A DNA stretch of 64,000 nt from Corticium candelabrum (Eukaryota; Porifera; Homoscleromorpha; Homosclerophorida; Plakinidae). Below, piece after piece: positions 1-35,200 of the stretch (positions within the stretch are counted from its first letter, which is position 1; the number at the start of each line of letters is the position of its first letter). The DNA is taken from the NCBI RefSeq assembly GCF_963422355.1, contig NC_085094.1:152001-216000 (forward strand). The letters are read 5' to 3'. The position numbers and the translations under genes were made by a program. A model generated the notes under the pieces. The model worked only from the letters and a program-made list of their open reading frames with translations. It made no database searches and was not told the DNA's origin.

Positions 1-265
1 TAGTTGAATAGTTATGCATGACTTTTGTTTTAGCTAATAATTAGGTCATAGAGACTGTTTGCATTGAGATTTATCACTTAGCATCAAATGTATTATACAG
101 TAGTTTCCCTCTTGGACGACCACCCTCGTGAGCAACCACCTCTTGTTTACGACCAGTTTGGCTTGGCAGACAAAATCTGTATTGCACGTAACCCTCTTCA
201 GCGACCACCCCTGTAACGCACCAGTGACCACCAAAGTAGGCTCAAAGTTGTCATGTGTCCCCGCC

Positions 266-927
266 TAGCCTCGAACTCCCAGACCAGAGTGCGCGCAAAA
301 CGCAAGAACTCTAGTCTGGACCAAGTCGGCACTAAAATGATTTCGGAAATAGCCTTCTAAGCCAATCAGCTCCTCATAGCTGGAATGTCGGTCGTAAATT
401 CTGATTGGTTTAGCAGTAATTGATTATGCTAAGTGCACTAGCGCTGATTGCGCACGTGTGAAACCCGCGTGGGCGGCTAAGTGCATGTCGGAGCCGTGAT
501 GAAGACTCTGGTGCACGCACACATCTTAGTTTTAGTTTCAGCTTCAGTTCTTTGATATTTTCAAGCTTGGGGTGACCGGACATACACAGCAGCGTCTCTA
601 GACCATCACCTTTGACAACTGGTCGAGCGGTAGTCTCTCCAGTCGAGCGGTTAGACTAGCTAGCAGTCTGCCAAAGAATAAGAGAGTCGTCATTTCATGC
701 CGTCCACCAAGATATCACCGCAAACACTGCAGACGTCTCTTCTTTGTTCGTGAGATCTCATGGCATTTACAAATGATATGTTAATCTAGGTAAACTGATC
801 CTACACTGCTAGACTACCATTTAGCATCGCTATTGATAAATACTTCTGAAATCATTTTAGTATCGACTTGGTCCAGACTAGAATTCGTGCGTTTTGCGCG
901 CTCTCTGGTCTGGAAATTCGAGGCTAG
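266..927. mobile_element. Nested hAT-type MITE with 8-bp target duplication
   Basis: Long inverted repeats (about 266-355 against 845-927) begin TAGCCTCGAA. The flanks are perfect direct repeats TCCCCGCC (258-265 and 928-935), an 8-bp duplication typical of hAT elements. Removing it restores the repetitive GACCAC-rich end of the host element. It has no coding capacity. Confidence 0.75.
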
Positions 928-1092
928 TCCCCGCCTTGAGCGACCACTTAGCATTGTCTGTCTCCGCCACTGCACCGACACATCCAGGTATGTACAACAA
1001 AAGAAGTGTCGTCACAATCAACCACAGTACAGTAGCACGTGTGCGTACGGATGAAATTGATTGTCGCCTCAAAAACCCAAGATCCTAGCCCT

Positions 1093-1170
1093 TCATGAAA
1101 GAATAGCTGTGCTGGACAAGATAAAAGAAGGCCGTTCGTGTCGCTCAATCGCTGAAGATCTCGGCGTAAG
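1093..1170 (+). pseudogene. CENP-B/pogo-type helix-turn-helix fragment
   Basis: The frame through 1093-1170 reads VLDKIKEGRSCRSIAEDLGV, the pattern of the CENP-B N-terminal DNA-binding helix-turn-helix of pogo-like transposases. No DDE domain follows, so this is a deletion remnant. Confidence 0.6.
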
Positions 1171-1425
1171 TACATGTGTACATAAAAATTGATCAGTTTT
1201 TCTTGTTAAATTAATGAAACTTAGTGCATTATTCTTGCTGTTTGTATGTGTACTATACAGTGCACTGTAAAAACTAAATACAGTATGTAACAAATTAATT
1301 AACGAGTTGAACAAAAACAGTTCTCCTGACGAGAGACCACCCCTTTTGAGAGACCACTTTGTTGGAAACTTAAGGTGGTCATCCAAGAGGGGAACTACTG
1401 TAGCAAAATGTTTAAAAATATAGGT

Positions 1426-1490
1426 ATCTGACAGACAGACAGACAGACAGACGGACGAACTGACAGCTAGACAGACGGACAGACTGGCAA
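1426..1490. repeat. CAGA-type short tandem repeat
   Basis: Five or more imperfect CAGA/GACA tetramers followed by degenerate copies. Confidence 0.7.
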
Positions 1491-2041
1491 ACTACTATAA
1501 CTCTCACTGCATACGGCCACCAAAAATTTTAAAAATTACACTTCACATACTCCACCTGCATATCTTTGTCAATTCATCAAGTTCTCGACAACTGCACTCA
1601 TACAGTACACTGCAACTGCTATGACTTTCATTCATCATTTCACCAAGACGCTACAAGCACAAACGCAATAATAGCAAGACCACGTAAATGCATGAATTTA
1701 CCTATGCTATGATTGTTATTATTATGGCAGCTGCTGAGGGCCAGTTGCCTGAGTAGATCTTAGAGACCATTAATTACGTATAAAACTTGTACTTACGTAT
1801 AGTGTCACTGGGTTAGTTGTCGCCTTGAGTCATTGCTGTAGTACAGCATAAAAGGTTAATTGTAGTTGAAATATATCATGGTTTTCATTATGTCGTCATC
1901 ACCCTCTCAGTAGGGTGAGTGGGTTCTTCACCCTCAACTGAGCAGGCAATGCCCAACCCAGTAAGTAATTCCATCATTAGGCTATAGAATCTTTGTTTAA
2001 TAGAGTAGGTTATGCTTTTGCACTTCTAAAAACTTACCAAA

Positions 2042-2302
2042 CTAGAATTTTTAAAAAATTTCTCTGAAAAGAGAAGTAGATGTAGGGATTATATAAATAG
2101 AAACAAGATCTATAGATAATATGAACCAAAGCCAGATATCATTTGTGAATCCTTCCAACTCATTAAATGTAAAATGTAGGGAATATGGGGGTTAAAAGGA
2201 TTCACAAATGATGTCGGCTTTGGTTCATATTATCTACAGATCTCGTTTCTTATACAATCCCTACATCTCTTTCTTTTTCAGAGAAGTTTTTTTGAATTCT
2301 AG
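2042..2302. mobile_element. Palindromic MITE, family A copy 1
   Basis: Nearly self-complementary: the arms run from CTAGAATTTTTAAAA inward through AGATGTAGGGAT and AATATGAACCAAAGCC and return in reverse complement. A second copy lies at 63245-63516. It would fold into one long hairpin and has no coding frame. Confidence 0.85.
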
Positions 2303-3719
2303 TTATTATTGATACCATGGTATATTTGAATATATCATAATACGCCTATCATAATAAGCCAACATACATACTTTAACCAGTTTAAACTACTATTGTTAAT
2401 ATTGAAAACCGTGATATTTGAATATATTCCACTAAGCATACTGCAATAAGCCAACCATATTACAGCCACATCATAAAAGAAATGCACTAGCCCAAGCAAA
2501 AGTCCACAATCCTTTGCTATCTAAATCATAAATGAGTCATATCACTGTCAGCAAATGATGAGACCAACAACACAAAAGTCAATATCAGCAGCAACAGATA
2601 TGTATGTTAGCAATTGGAATTAGTGCAAGATCTGACCTTCTGCTGTTGTGGTGGCATGTTACTGTCACCTATTTTTAGATCAATTTCTGTTTCTACGTAT
2701 GCACATGATTGATAACCTCGATGGCATGTATTTTACTCTACAGAGTAGCCAGTTCATTGTTGTACTTGTCATTTTTAGAGGCTTACCAAGAAGGTGAGTC
2801 TTTCGTGAACGTAGCTGTCAATTTGCTGCAGCCAGTTATACATACATAAGAAGATCAGTGGAGCAAAAGAGTATTCCACCTGTAAATACAATTTCTGTAT
2901 TTGCATACAACAAAGGAGTCTTTTACATCTCATGTGCAAGAAGATGCAGCAAAGCTACTGGCTCCACCATTGCTCGCTAATGGGAAATCCATACTGACCA
3001 AGTTAGGTATAAGGGTGCTATCTCAGAGTAAACCCGACATATGTATGTTTAGAATGTTTCATAACTTAAAACTGACAGAGGCCTGTTTCCAGAATTTCGT
3101 CCAGTGGAGGGGTATTTTTTAGGTGCAACCAGATTAAGTAAGCCTTACTGATGCAATCACATTCCCAGAAATGGTCTCTCTGTTGTTTCCTTCGCTGCAA
3201 GCACGGTGGAAACCATTGTGCCACCTACTTCAGACCAGCTAGAGACTGACCTTTCGTGTGATCTATTTCTGTCCGGCAACATTTGAGAGAATCGATGTTT
3301 TGTGAGATTGTTTGGTGTTGAAGGCAATGGACGCTGTCATCAATCGTGTTCTAACAGATTACGAGGCACTCATTCATATGTAGGAACACTTTAGCGAACG
3401 ACCTCGATCACCGGACCTCGCTATTTCGATTGTGCACTATGCTACACTAGATAGACGCTGCTCAGTTCTCCAGAGAGTACTTTTAAACACCTATTCTAGC
3501 ATCAATGCTTGCCGAAAAGACTCATCTGGCAGCCAATGTGACAAATTGACAATCAATTAGCTTTTCTGCCAAATTTGCTGCTTTCTTAGAGAGACGTCTG
3601 AGAGGATGCCAACAAAGCACAGAGTTCACTGATGCCAAGAAACATTGAGCAAGCTGTGGCAGGAAACTGCCTGCTCAATAAGTCAATGATGATTTTTACG
3701 AGCACAAATATGTGTGTCA
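2303..3719. other. No gene recognised
   Basis: AT-rich non-coding DNA. Short frames here (for example 2901-3122) have no family resemblance and no splice context. Confidence 0.5.
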
Positions 3720-3890
3720 TTGACTCAAAGACACTCTACTTAGATTTAGTGTTACTACATAGTGCAAATATATTCAAAAATAGACTGTGCTATGTCGTGC
3801 TCAACAAGGTCAGTCTGGTTTGTAAGACCTCTTGTAAGCACTGGAAGCAAACCCTGTATCAGAGGTGCTTAGACCATCATAGCTGTCTAG
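3720..3890 (-). repeat. LINE 3' fragment
   Basis: The minus strand matches the segment just downstream of the LINE remnant at 42000-42110: GATGGTCTAAG, GTTTGCTTCC, ACAAACCAGACTGA and GAGCACGACAT occur in the same order. It is a dispersed 3' tail without the coding part. Confidence 0.6.
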
Positions 3891-4689
3891 ACAGAACACA
3901 TGACCAAAATCCCAGCTTACTATTTAATTAAACCAGAGTAAAATTAATATCAACTAGTCACATAACTCAAGCATGACAGTAAATACTAGCCTGATTGTAA
4001 TAATATCAGTCACAGTTTGTTACAACATCAACATCAAAGACTAACCATAGGAGTAGTATGTACAAAATTTGTTGCTCAAAGGGTGTCAAATTAGCACCTA
4101 CTGATCATGTCTTATAAAATCAGCTATGCCCATTTCTAAACCAGGGCAGCCCAATGGTTCCAAAATGCCTAGGGGAAACCCTGATGACTTTATGCAGGAT
4201 CCGACTGGATCTAAGTAGCACTGTTTTTCTGTAATTTTAAGCGCTGCAGGTTGTGATGACCTGAAATGATGTTCAGCCACAATGCAATATTTGCGTGCAC
4301 TTCCAAGACCTTGTAAACTGCGAATCTACTGTAGATGAGTTTGTCTACCTAAAGGTTCCTCGGTTGCCAGTAAACTTCGAGCTTGGTAAAGAACCCAGTC
4401 TTGCCAAAGTTAAAACTGGCATCAATCAGATGAGGAGTAGAATACAAGCAAAGGTTTCAAACATGGAGGAGAAGAATTCGCTTGCTGCCTTCATAATCAA
4501 TCTCATTCTACTCATCTGTCATAGAGAAGAAATAACCCCAGACCTAAGTAGGAGATGCGGAAATCATTAGAATTTTCAAGAAAAGGGATAAATCTGACTG
4601 TGGCAATTATTGCAGGATTTCCCTTCATGCTCCCGTATAAAATGCCGTATGTCACACAAGCAATTGATTTGGCATTAGCAGTTGCAGAC

Positions 4690-4990
4690 AGGTTACTTAT
4701 TTCTGACAAGACCTGGTACTTGCAAACATGACTTACTCTGATCTGGTAAAAACTCTTTCATAAATGTTTCATGGATCTAATTGGTGGTTTGTACATTGTC
4801 TCTGGTTGCCATGTACAATCAATCGTAAATACTCCTTAGTGATTAGACTGCATTCCTAAGCATGACAGACATAGCCAGCTGGCCATAGTCAAATCAGTCA
4901 ACCTTACATGTTTTGAGCACGCTACACTGTACTTGCTAAGTCACGTGACTTTTCCAAAGTCCCATTTCTTTTCCAAAATCCCATTTCTTA
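4690..4990 (+). repeat. Dispersed repeat, copy 1
   Basis: Shares an ordered series of segments with 5860-6190, for example GGTAAAAACTCTTTCATAAA, the TGCAAACATGA context and a CCATTTCTT end. Function unknown. Confidence 0.6.
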
Positions 4991-4992
4991 AG

Positions 4993-5556
4993 GCTAGGGC
5001 GCGTTGCCACTAGCACCTACACTGGTTAGCAAGTGGTTTTAAGCTAAACAGGTTTAAGAATTGACCAGTTTCCACCTGCGCTAAACCAGTTCTATTCTAA
5101 GCCTAAAACGATTTCTTAAACCCATTTGGTAGTACGTTTAGCAAAGTGGTTTATTTTTAACTGTCACGTGGCAGTAGCGTGGTTGTTTAGATGGCTTCTG
5201 ACAAGGCGGTTTGATGATCTTGACTATTCTGCTGGGATAGGATTGCCTTGCAAGATGTAAGGGTCGTTAACAAAAGAAAGAAATCAGCAGCTACGGACAG
5301 AGAGAAGATGGTGTCCTTGGTCATCGTCATGCAAATTCCTACTTACAGATGCTGAATCTGTGACAACCAGCAGTTGCTCTGACTCAGCGACAGAGCAACC
5401 CAATACTTCAAAATAAGGCTTTCATAGATGGTTTGTTTTACACATCCTGGATGTGCAAGTTCCTAGTGGAAACAGTCGCTTTCTTGAACTGGTTTAGTTT
5501 TTAAACACGTTTAAGCTAAACTAGTTTAAGGTGCAGCTACTGTAAACACGACCATA
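4993..5556. mobile_element. Probable Harbinger-like MITE
   Basis: The ends are imperfect inverted repeats (GGGCGCGTTGCCACTAGCACC on the left; the reverse complement of the right end reads GGTCGTGTTTACAGTAGCTGCACC). Both sub-terminal regions are rich in AAACCAGTT/TTTAAGC motifs. It has no coding capacity and the duplication is unclear. Confidence 0.45.
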
Positions 5557-5859
5557 GTTAAACCATTAAAACACTGAAGCTGTGTTACACACTGACACTT
5601 CCACAGCTATGAACCTTCTGAAACCATGATATGCTTATTGCGATGAATTATGAATTTACATACTATTTTTCTTTTGAGCAAGCTGCTTGTACATCTAAAA
5701 TCCTACAAAGTGACAGTTGTTTCACATGACCGCAAAGTCAGTAAGTAGTCTGTAGTTGTAGATGTACAGTAATGAAAGTTGGCACATACACTGATACGGG
5801 GCATAAATGTTCCTCATCGTTATGTATGCAATGTTAGATTCTTGCATTAACAGTTGTAG

Positions 5860-6190
5860 ACAAGTAAGTTTTGTTGTCTATTTCCGATAAGAACTGACAA
5901 TTGCAAACATGAATTACACTGTTCTGGTAAAAACTCTTTCATAAACGTTTTGCTCATTTGATTGGCAGTTTGTGCATAGTCTGTGGTTTCACAAACAACA
6001 TAAAGGAAATATGTACTCCTGCTCCATGATTGGGTACCATACATGAGGTGTGGCACATTCCTGAAGCATGACAAGACCAGCCAGAAATATAGCTGCAGAC
6101 CAGAAGCCAGTTCACTCCTATGTGTGTAAGTAGCTACTCACCAAGCCTCATAACTTTTACAAAGCTCCATTTCTTATGGCTCATAGCTGA
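5860..6190 (+). repeat. Dispersed repeat, copy 2
   Basis: Second copy of the repeat at 4690-4990, same orientation, moderately diverged. Confidence 0.6.
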
Positions 6191-6760
6191 GTTATTAGAT
6201 ACTAGGAGGACCCGCTCTATGGGCAGTGTCACTGTGTGGGTCTCTGAATGACGGTGCATGGCAGAACACAACATAAACTTGTCCATGAACGAATTCTGCC
6301 TCTTTGCATACGCATCTCTTCCCACATTTACATGCATGCCTCTGCACACACTGTAGCCAATGCTACCACAATAGACCGTGAGCCGAAGGCCTCGTGAGCT
6401 GGATCAATTCCAACTACAGCCGGCGCATCCTCACACTGTACCAGATGTGGGAATTAGAATGGCATACAGTGGCAAGCAAGTGCACGTACGGCGCATTCGC
6501 ATACTTGGTTAATTGACTAAACAAGCTCCCGTGCATCTCATTTCAGCCAGCAAAAGTCTCATTTCGGGCTGTCGGAAGCAATCTAGGTAAAATCCAACTA
6601 AACCAATCGTCTCGGACAGTCGATCTCAACCCGCCCGTCACATTACAGACGGACATGTGGACATGTGGAGACGGAAGTGGGCGATCATGTATAGAATAGT
6701 ATTATGAATTATACTACTATATTTTTATTTACTGGCTATTATTATGTGACATAAACTAAC
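6191..6760. other. No gene recognised
   Basis: Lies between GALK2 exon 13 and the repeat at 5860. I looked here for the missing GALK2 C-terminal exon (GAGWGGC motif) on the minus strand and did not find it. Confidence 0.5.
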
Positions 6761-29185
<22,425 letters not shown>

Positions 29186-29275
29186 GTTGAACAAAGCTCC
29201 CGTATAACAGACTGACCTCCCGTATGTGCTGTCGCATTTTACAATTTGTTAGTTGTTCATGCCTGCGCTGAGCAC
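29186..29275. promoter_or_regulatory. Divergent GALK2/FBXO9 intergenic promoter region
   Basis: Ninety bases lie between the two divergent ATG codons and must hold the 5' leader of at least one gene and the core promoters. No TATA box is obvious. The assignment rests on the two flanking start exons, not on a recognised promoter motif. Confidence 0.6.
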
Positions 29276-29281
29276 ATGGAG
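29276..29281 (+). CDS. FBXO9: FBXO9 exon 1 (Met-Glu)
   Basis: ATGGAG directly followed by the strong donor GTAAGT, phase 0. The short initial exon is inferred from phase agreement with exon 2. An alternative upstream start was not seen. Confidence 0.6.
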
Positions 29282-32200
29282 GTAAGTAGAATTTTGTTTG
29301 AGACTTGACGTTGTTGTGAGTATGACATGAGATATATCGCTGTAGTCTGAAGATACAGAGGAGCTAGCTAAGTTTAGACAACAGTGGAGAGATGAACTTC
29401 AACAGAGATCTACCGATGACGCCGAACGAACGGTAAATTTAAAATGCACGTTTATTCCAAGATTAGCGTAGGTACGACAGTATGTGATGCTCTAATATAC
29501 TACTGTGCTGGAAAGGCTAGGGAGTTCTTTTTGAAAGGCGTGGCTTTTGAAAGAAGAGGAAATCATTATGAAGGTGATTATCATCAGCTAGTCTGTGGCG
29601 AAGTCAATGTTTTTATATTAATTAATATATGTAGGATTTCATAACAAGACTGATTTTAATTAATAAGATTTTTAATTGAAGGGAATTAGTAAATACTGCA
29701 TTTGCACTATAGCAACTTCATAACCAAGCCAGATCAGATGAATTTTCCATATGATTTATAAAAATACTTGATTAGTATGTACCAATCTACTACACGGTTT
29801 CCCGCTCTGACACCAACCTCTATGTTCATATAGGACTATTGAATACACTACATCTTAGACTACAGTTGCATAGTTGCAGTTACAATTAAGTCTAAACGCT
29901 GTGGTGGTCTCTTTGTTCTGTTAGATTGTCTGAGTCCAGTAGGTGATTCAGCTTGAGGTACTTCTGTTTGTAAGTGTTTGTCCAAATTGGGTACTTCGAT
30001 TGTCATCGTCCTGTACTACTTCTTCCTCTTGGCTTTTTAAGTCTGGTATGGTCAGCTCTTGTTCTGGTAAGTTGTTCTCTCCTGGTGTGGATCCAGCTTC
30101 GTGTTCATTATTCGTGCGACTGACGGAATATATGAGAGCCTCTTAGATGGTCAATATGACAGTAAGTGACTTACCCCTCAGCCGTCTCTTTGGATGCACA
30201 AATAGGAGAATCGTCCAAGAACTTTTGCTATCATCGCTGGAAGCCAACATGGTCCTGTTGATACACTCATACATATATTGTTTCTGGTTTGTTGTTGCTA
30301 ATACTATTTACTGATTGTTGACTACAAGTAGTTTGCTATGAGAACTAGCTAGTGCGTTTATGTAAAAAGCAGTAAGACACCAAGTTTGGCAAGATCTTCT
30401 ATAAAGCTAGGGATTCTCAAAGGTATGAGCAGGGTAACTTTATATTGGCTAACAAATTAATAGTATTGATTGAATTTAAATAGTAATTAATATTTGTCAG
30501 TTGGAGGAGATTGCCAAATCTGGTAACCTTGAACACAAGACATCAGCAAATAGTGACACTGAAATACATGCTGTCCATGCATTCTCCGTGCAGTATTGTA
30601 CCGTATAAGATGAAACATTGGTGGGATTTTAGTTTGGCGGTTTGATAAGAAATTTGACGGACAAAGCATATTGGCGGATTTTATTTTGGCAGTTGGACAT
30701 AGTGGTTTGATAGTTGATATATGTCTAACCATAAGTGGTCTTGTTGTGTTTGTGATTGACAGCTGTGCTCGTGGCTCACATTTTCCTAACTTACTGCATG
30801 GTCTCCAACTACTGCATAGGCACAGACGGCAAGCAAGGCCTACCTACCATTGCTGATCCACGTGCCTGATGATGTCAACATATCCTTCAGACCAAATCTA
30901 TTCCGGATTTTATATTGGCGGTCGCTGAAAAATCCGCCAAAATCAATTCCCCGCCAATGTTCATCTTATACGTTATTTGTAATGAGCAAGTGATCACTAC
31001 TAGTAGGTGTGCTAGCATCTACATTTGCAAGCATGCTGCACAATTACCTTAGACTGTGGTCACACTACGCACACGCATTACTTTGACACAATGTTAGCGC
31101 TTTCAAGCAGTCACACAATATGCTGGCTATGGCATTTTAGTATGGAAAGCTGAGCTGATCTGAGTTGAGTCATTGAGTCATTGTTCTTTGTTGTGTCAAT
31201 TTGTTCTTTTTGACTATTCCCTTTTGTGTAGCACTTCACTTTTACCGTCAAGCCATTCATCTTGTTCCAGACATCGAGAGCCGTGTTTCACAAGATGAAA
31301 ATTGTGCTTTTTCAGGCACATTGCAAAGTGAGTCATAGTAATGGTCAGAGGACACTGTTAAAACTATTGTTAGGTGGTTTGTTGTGTGGTACAGTGCCAC
31401 CAAGCATATCTGGCTATCCGAGGTTCTGAAATTCAAACGCGCGTAATTCAAATTTGGCGTTTGCAGTTGTGTTGAAATTTGGAGACAATGAGGAGAAATG
31501 AAATATCTGTTTCTATATTCAGTTTCTTGTTCAAAAATGATTTTCCTAAGGGACTCCCATTTGTGGAACTGTGATGTCGACGTTTAGAACATATTGTCGC
31601 GTTTCTTGCTGTCAGAAGGATGCACGACTCTGAAATTTAGTCCAAAGCTTTGTTATATTGTTTTCTAAAATATCAACGAGGCGATTTTAAAATAAAGCTT
31701 CTGCTTTGCAGATATTCATTGAAAGAGTCCCCGGAAAGGGTGTTTTTTACGGTCATGTTTGTCCACTGAACAGCAACACTTGGCAATGAACGTAAACGAG
31801 TGCGTTATTCAGACGTTCGGGCAAAAATCATCGAGGCAATTTTCAAAAGCTTTCAATAAGGAGTTATGACACAATCAAGTTGTTGTTCTAATTGCTATAC
31901 TTCTAATGCTAACAAAATAATTGTTGCAACAGAATCTTCATATAATGTGTAACACCACTTGAGTTCACTCAACCTAGATTACAAGGACAGCACAAAACAA
32001 TAAATTTTTCACATCTAGAGCTTGTCATTCAATCTTGACGAGGAAGAGTAGCGAGCCAGTCACGGATCAGCTTGTCGAATCTCTCGTCCGTGTTGGGATC
32101 CTCATCCCAGCAGTTCATAGAAGTCGTAGGGGTTGCAAAAAAGTCTTCGCAGGATCTTCAGCAGAAGAAACAGAGAGCGGTGGAGTGGACGTCCTCAAAA

Positions 32201-35200
32201 GGGGAGCCTGCTGTTTGTCGGCAAAGCCAATATTCCGTCTCCATTTCCACTCAGATAGAGCCCGCCGCCGATTCTTGAATACGCTTGCAACTTCTACGCG
32301 AACGCTCCGCATCAGCCCGAACAGGTAATGCAAATTGTGACTGTTGCATGGTTACGACCACCTTGCAAACATCCTTGAGGCGAAGTCAATTATGTCGACC
32401 AATCAGCGATTAGCCACACCTATTCTTCAGTCAATCAGCTCACTGCATTTCTATCTTCTTTCCAGAATGTTCTATAGGCTTATAATTAGATTACTGAAGA
32501 GACATCACACTAAGGAACACATGTGTGTTGGCAGCATTACCATAGGACCTCGGAATTCCGCTTTAGGGCGTGTGAAAGTTATGGCCAGATATGCATGGTG
32601 GCATTGTACTAGATTTTTATGCGACTATTACACTAACCTTTGAACGTATATACCTTGTTCACAATAAGGCCTGGTTCACATTAGCGATGCAAGACAACGC
32701 AGAATATGACACAGCGTTGACGCAAGATATAGAACGAGTTCTGTTTCTTGCATCTGATATTTGCATCTTGCGTTCATGCACACATTGAGTCAATATGTAA
32801 CAAAGGCGGACGAAGCAACTGAAACTCTTATGGAACGTGTGAGGAGCTACCACTGTCTGTGGGATGTGCAACATCCTCTTACAATAATGGAGCAGAGTGC
32901 TTCTTCAAAATCGTAGTGGAATAGTCTTGTGCTGCAAAGGGGGAGAGGCTGGCTAGACAAGGCGAAGTTTTAGTAGCGGAAGCCGTATGTAAATACGCAT
33001 CATCAAAGAAGATGCACGCTCTAGCTACACAAATGCAGAAACTAACCTCAAATGTGAATGCTCTTTGGATGCAAGGGATGAAGATGCAAGACGCTGCATA
33101 TTTTTAGTGTGAACCCACCAACTGTGCAAAAGTCAAAAATTATTTTCTTGCATTTTTCATTAGTTCTTAATGTCAGTGTGCCCCAAAATAAAACTTTTCT
33201 TTTTGAAGTTACATTCATAAAAGTATCGAGGCGAAAAGTTGCTTCCGGTTGGTATAGTAGGCATACCGTACCCCCTGTGACGTATTAGCAGGAATGGAAG
33301 TGGCTACTATGCATGCAGGCAATACAAATGTCTTACAAGATAGTACACTTCTAGTTGCCTGCTGGCGGCAGTAATGCACTCAGAAAGAAAGTGACTTTGA
33401 TTAGCTTCTCCGTTAATGCCAAGATGTGAAAGAAAAATACGGAGTGAGAGGAAACAAGCAAGAAATCGGTGGAATGGACCAACTGCACATTCAGACCCGT
33501 GTTGTGTGTATTCTCAGCTGGAGTGATTCGAAATGGAGGATAATGTTACTGTGAGGCTTTGGGTTTGGGCTTTTACCCAAGCTAAACAGAGATTGAAGCC
33601 TAGAGCATTAAGCTGCGCTGGCGATTTGTAGTATAGGAAGCCATTGCAATGTGAAAATGTGAAAAAGTCAACAAAGACAGAAGAGAAGACAGGCTGAAAG
33701 AAAGCGTGAGAAATGAAGTGTAAGTCTTATAGAATTGTAACGACAGAGTTGCTTGTGATAATTTTCTACATTAGATACTGCTAGAACGTGGAAGAGATGA
33801 GCTTCCTTGTGCAGGAGATACTACACAATGGCAGTATATCATCAACTTACAAGACTCTGTGTGCTGGACGTGGGTTGGAGAGAACACAAGTTAAATATAA
33901 CTGGCTTTTTCTCACCTTTTTCATAAACAAATCAAATTTGAGAATCAGTTGCCCATGGTCAGAGGAAACAAGATTATGAAATCTTCCAACGAGTCCAATG
34001 ATTTATGGTTATTTCTAATTATGATGATGTTTGAAACTGCTGCAAAAGGATGGGTGTGAGCTTGTGAAGTATTATGTAGTTGATTACAGCCTTCAGAAGT
34101 TTCAACACTCATAACTACAAACAAAATAATACCACTTTGAGTGCCAAGAGACAAGTGTGTTTCACTAACCACAATTATTGGCAGCAGGTTTCCTACTAAA
34201 GAACAGTTATGCTTTCTTTACTTGAGATACTCTATAGCGTCTCATAGTTCTTTCTGATGTTTAGCTTGTGACCTCGTGGATTTTCCATTCCAATAAGCCA
34301 ACAACAATCTGTAAATCAACATTAATTTTTTATTATTATAAGCACTTGATATTCTATGATATGTAACAGTATGCAGTGTTCTCCCCAGAATATCTCATAG
34401 GCGTGGTGGTGTAGGCGTGGCTAAATGGAACGCACTTGTGGGCGTGGTCATCTGAGTGGGATTTGCTTGCTTTGCAGTGCAGTGCTAAAGCAACATACGG
34501 TGCTTGTGTTTGGTCTAAAATGTTAGCTGTACAATATTTCTATGCATGGACAGAACACAACCCTTTATCGCCCCGCTTGTCATCGGGGCTACTTTGTAAT
34601 CTGCATACATGTCAAAACCTGCGTCTCCCACTAGATTCCAAGCCAATACAAATCACAAAATCGATTGTTATAGCTTTAGTTAGTAACTTAGCACTAGTAG
34701 ACAAGTTTGCTAAGCAGTCGGTGACAATTTTCCATGCCGATATCGACGCTAGAAGTAGAGACGTGCGCGTGCGCAGCATATCGGCATGCTCGCCAAGATC
34801 TACAAGGTTTTCGAAACTACGAATGTGTCTACACTAACCTGAGCAATGCTTTCACTAACTTAGGCTTTGGGCCGATGCCGTTCAAGCGCATTTTGGCATC
34901 TGTAATCAGAGCATTGTCTTACATCCTGTGCAGGGTAACGCCTCCCAGATCGGCTTCCGTAGGTGCCAAAAATGCCACTAGAAGAACAAGAAATTGGGCT
35001 ATCACTTCAACAACACAATTCAACATATTGATGTACTTTGTCTTACAACTTTGTGTTCTCTCAACACACCAATAACGACTGCACGGCTGCCGAGGGTGTG
35101 ACTCACATACGGATTGGAATGTGGACGAATACGCCACCAAATGACGTCGGATCGGATTCGAAACAACGTCATAAGGATATTTTGGACATAGCGATCGCTA

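Larger units (their letters stand above)
98..1402 (+). mobile_element. Pogo/Tigger-like remnant with TA-flanked terminal inverted repeats
   Basis: The ends are inverted copies of CAGTAGTT(T/C)CCCTCTTGG followed by GACCACC-type repeats, each bordered by TA, as in Tc1/mariner-pogo elements. Between them only a short coding remnant survives (about 1093-1170, plus strand: LHERIAVLDKIKEGRSCRSI and on), which resembles the CENP-B/pogo N-terminal helix-turn-helix. It breaks off at a possible splice donor. The element is interrupted by the MITE at 266-927. Confidence 0.65.

Noticed and set aside
5847..6074. Minus-strand frame beginning MSCFRN, considered as the missing GALK2 exon
   Set aside because: No match to the MSCRDMYECS region beyond the first residues, and no splice phase agreement.
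32035..32333. GC-richer overlapping frames on both strands, possibly an exon with a donor at 32323
   Set aside because: No family resemblance, no matching acceptor or partner exon, and competing frames; not enough to call a gene.
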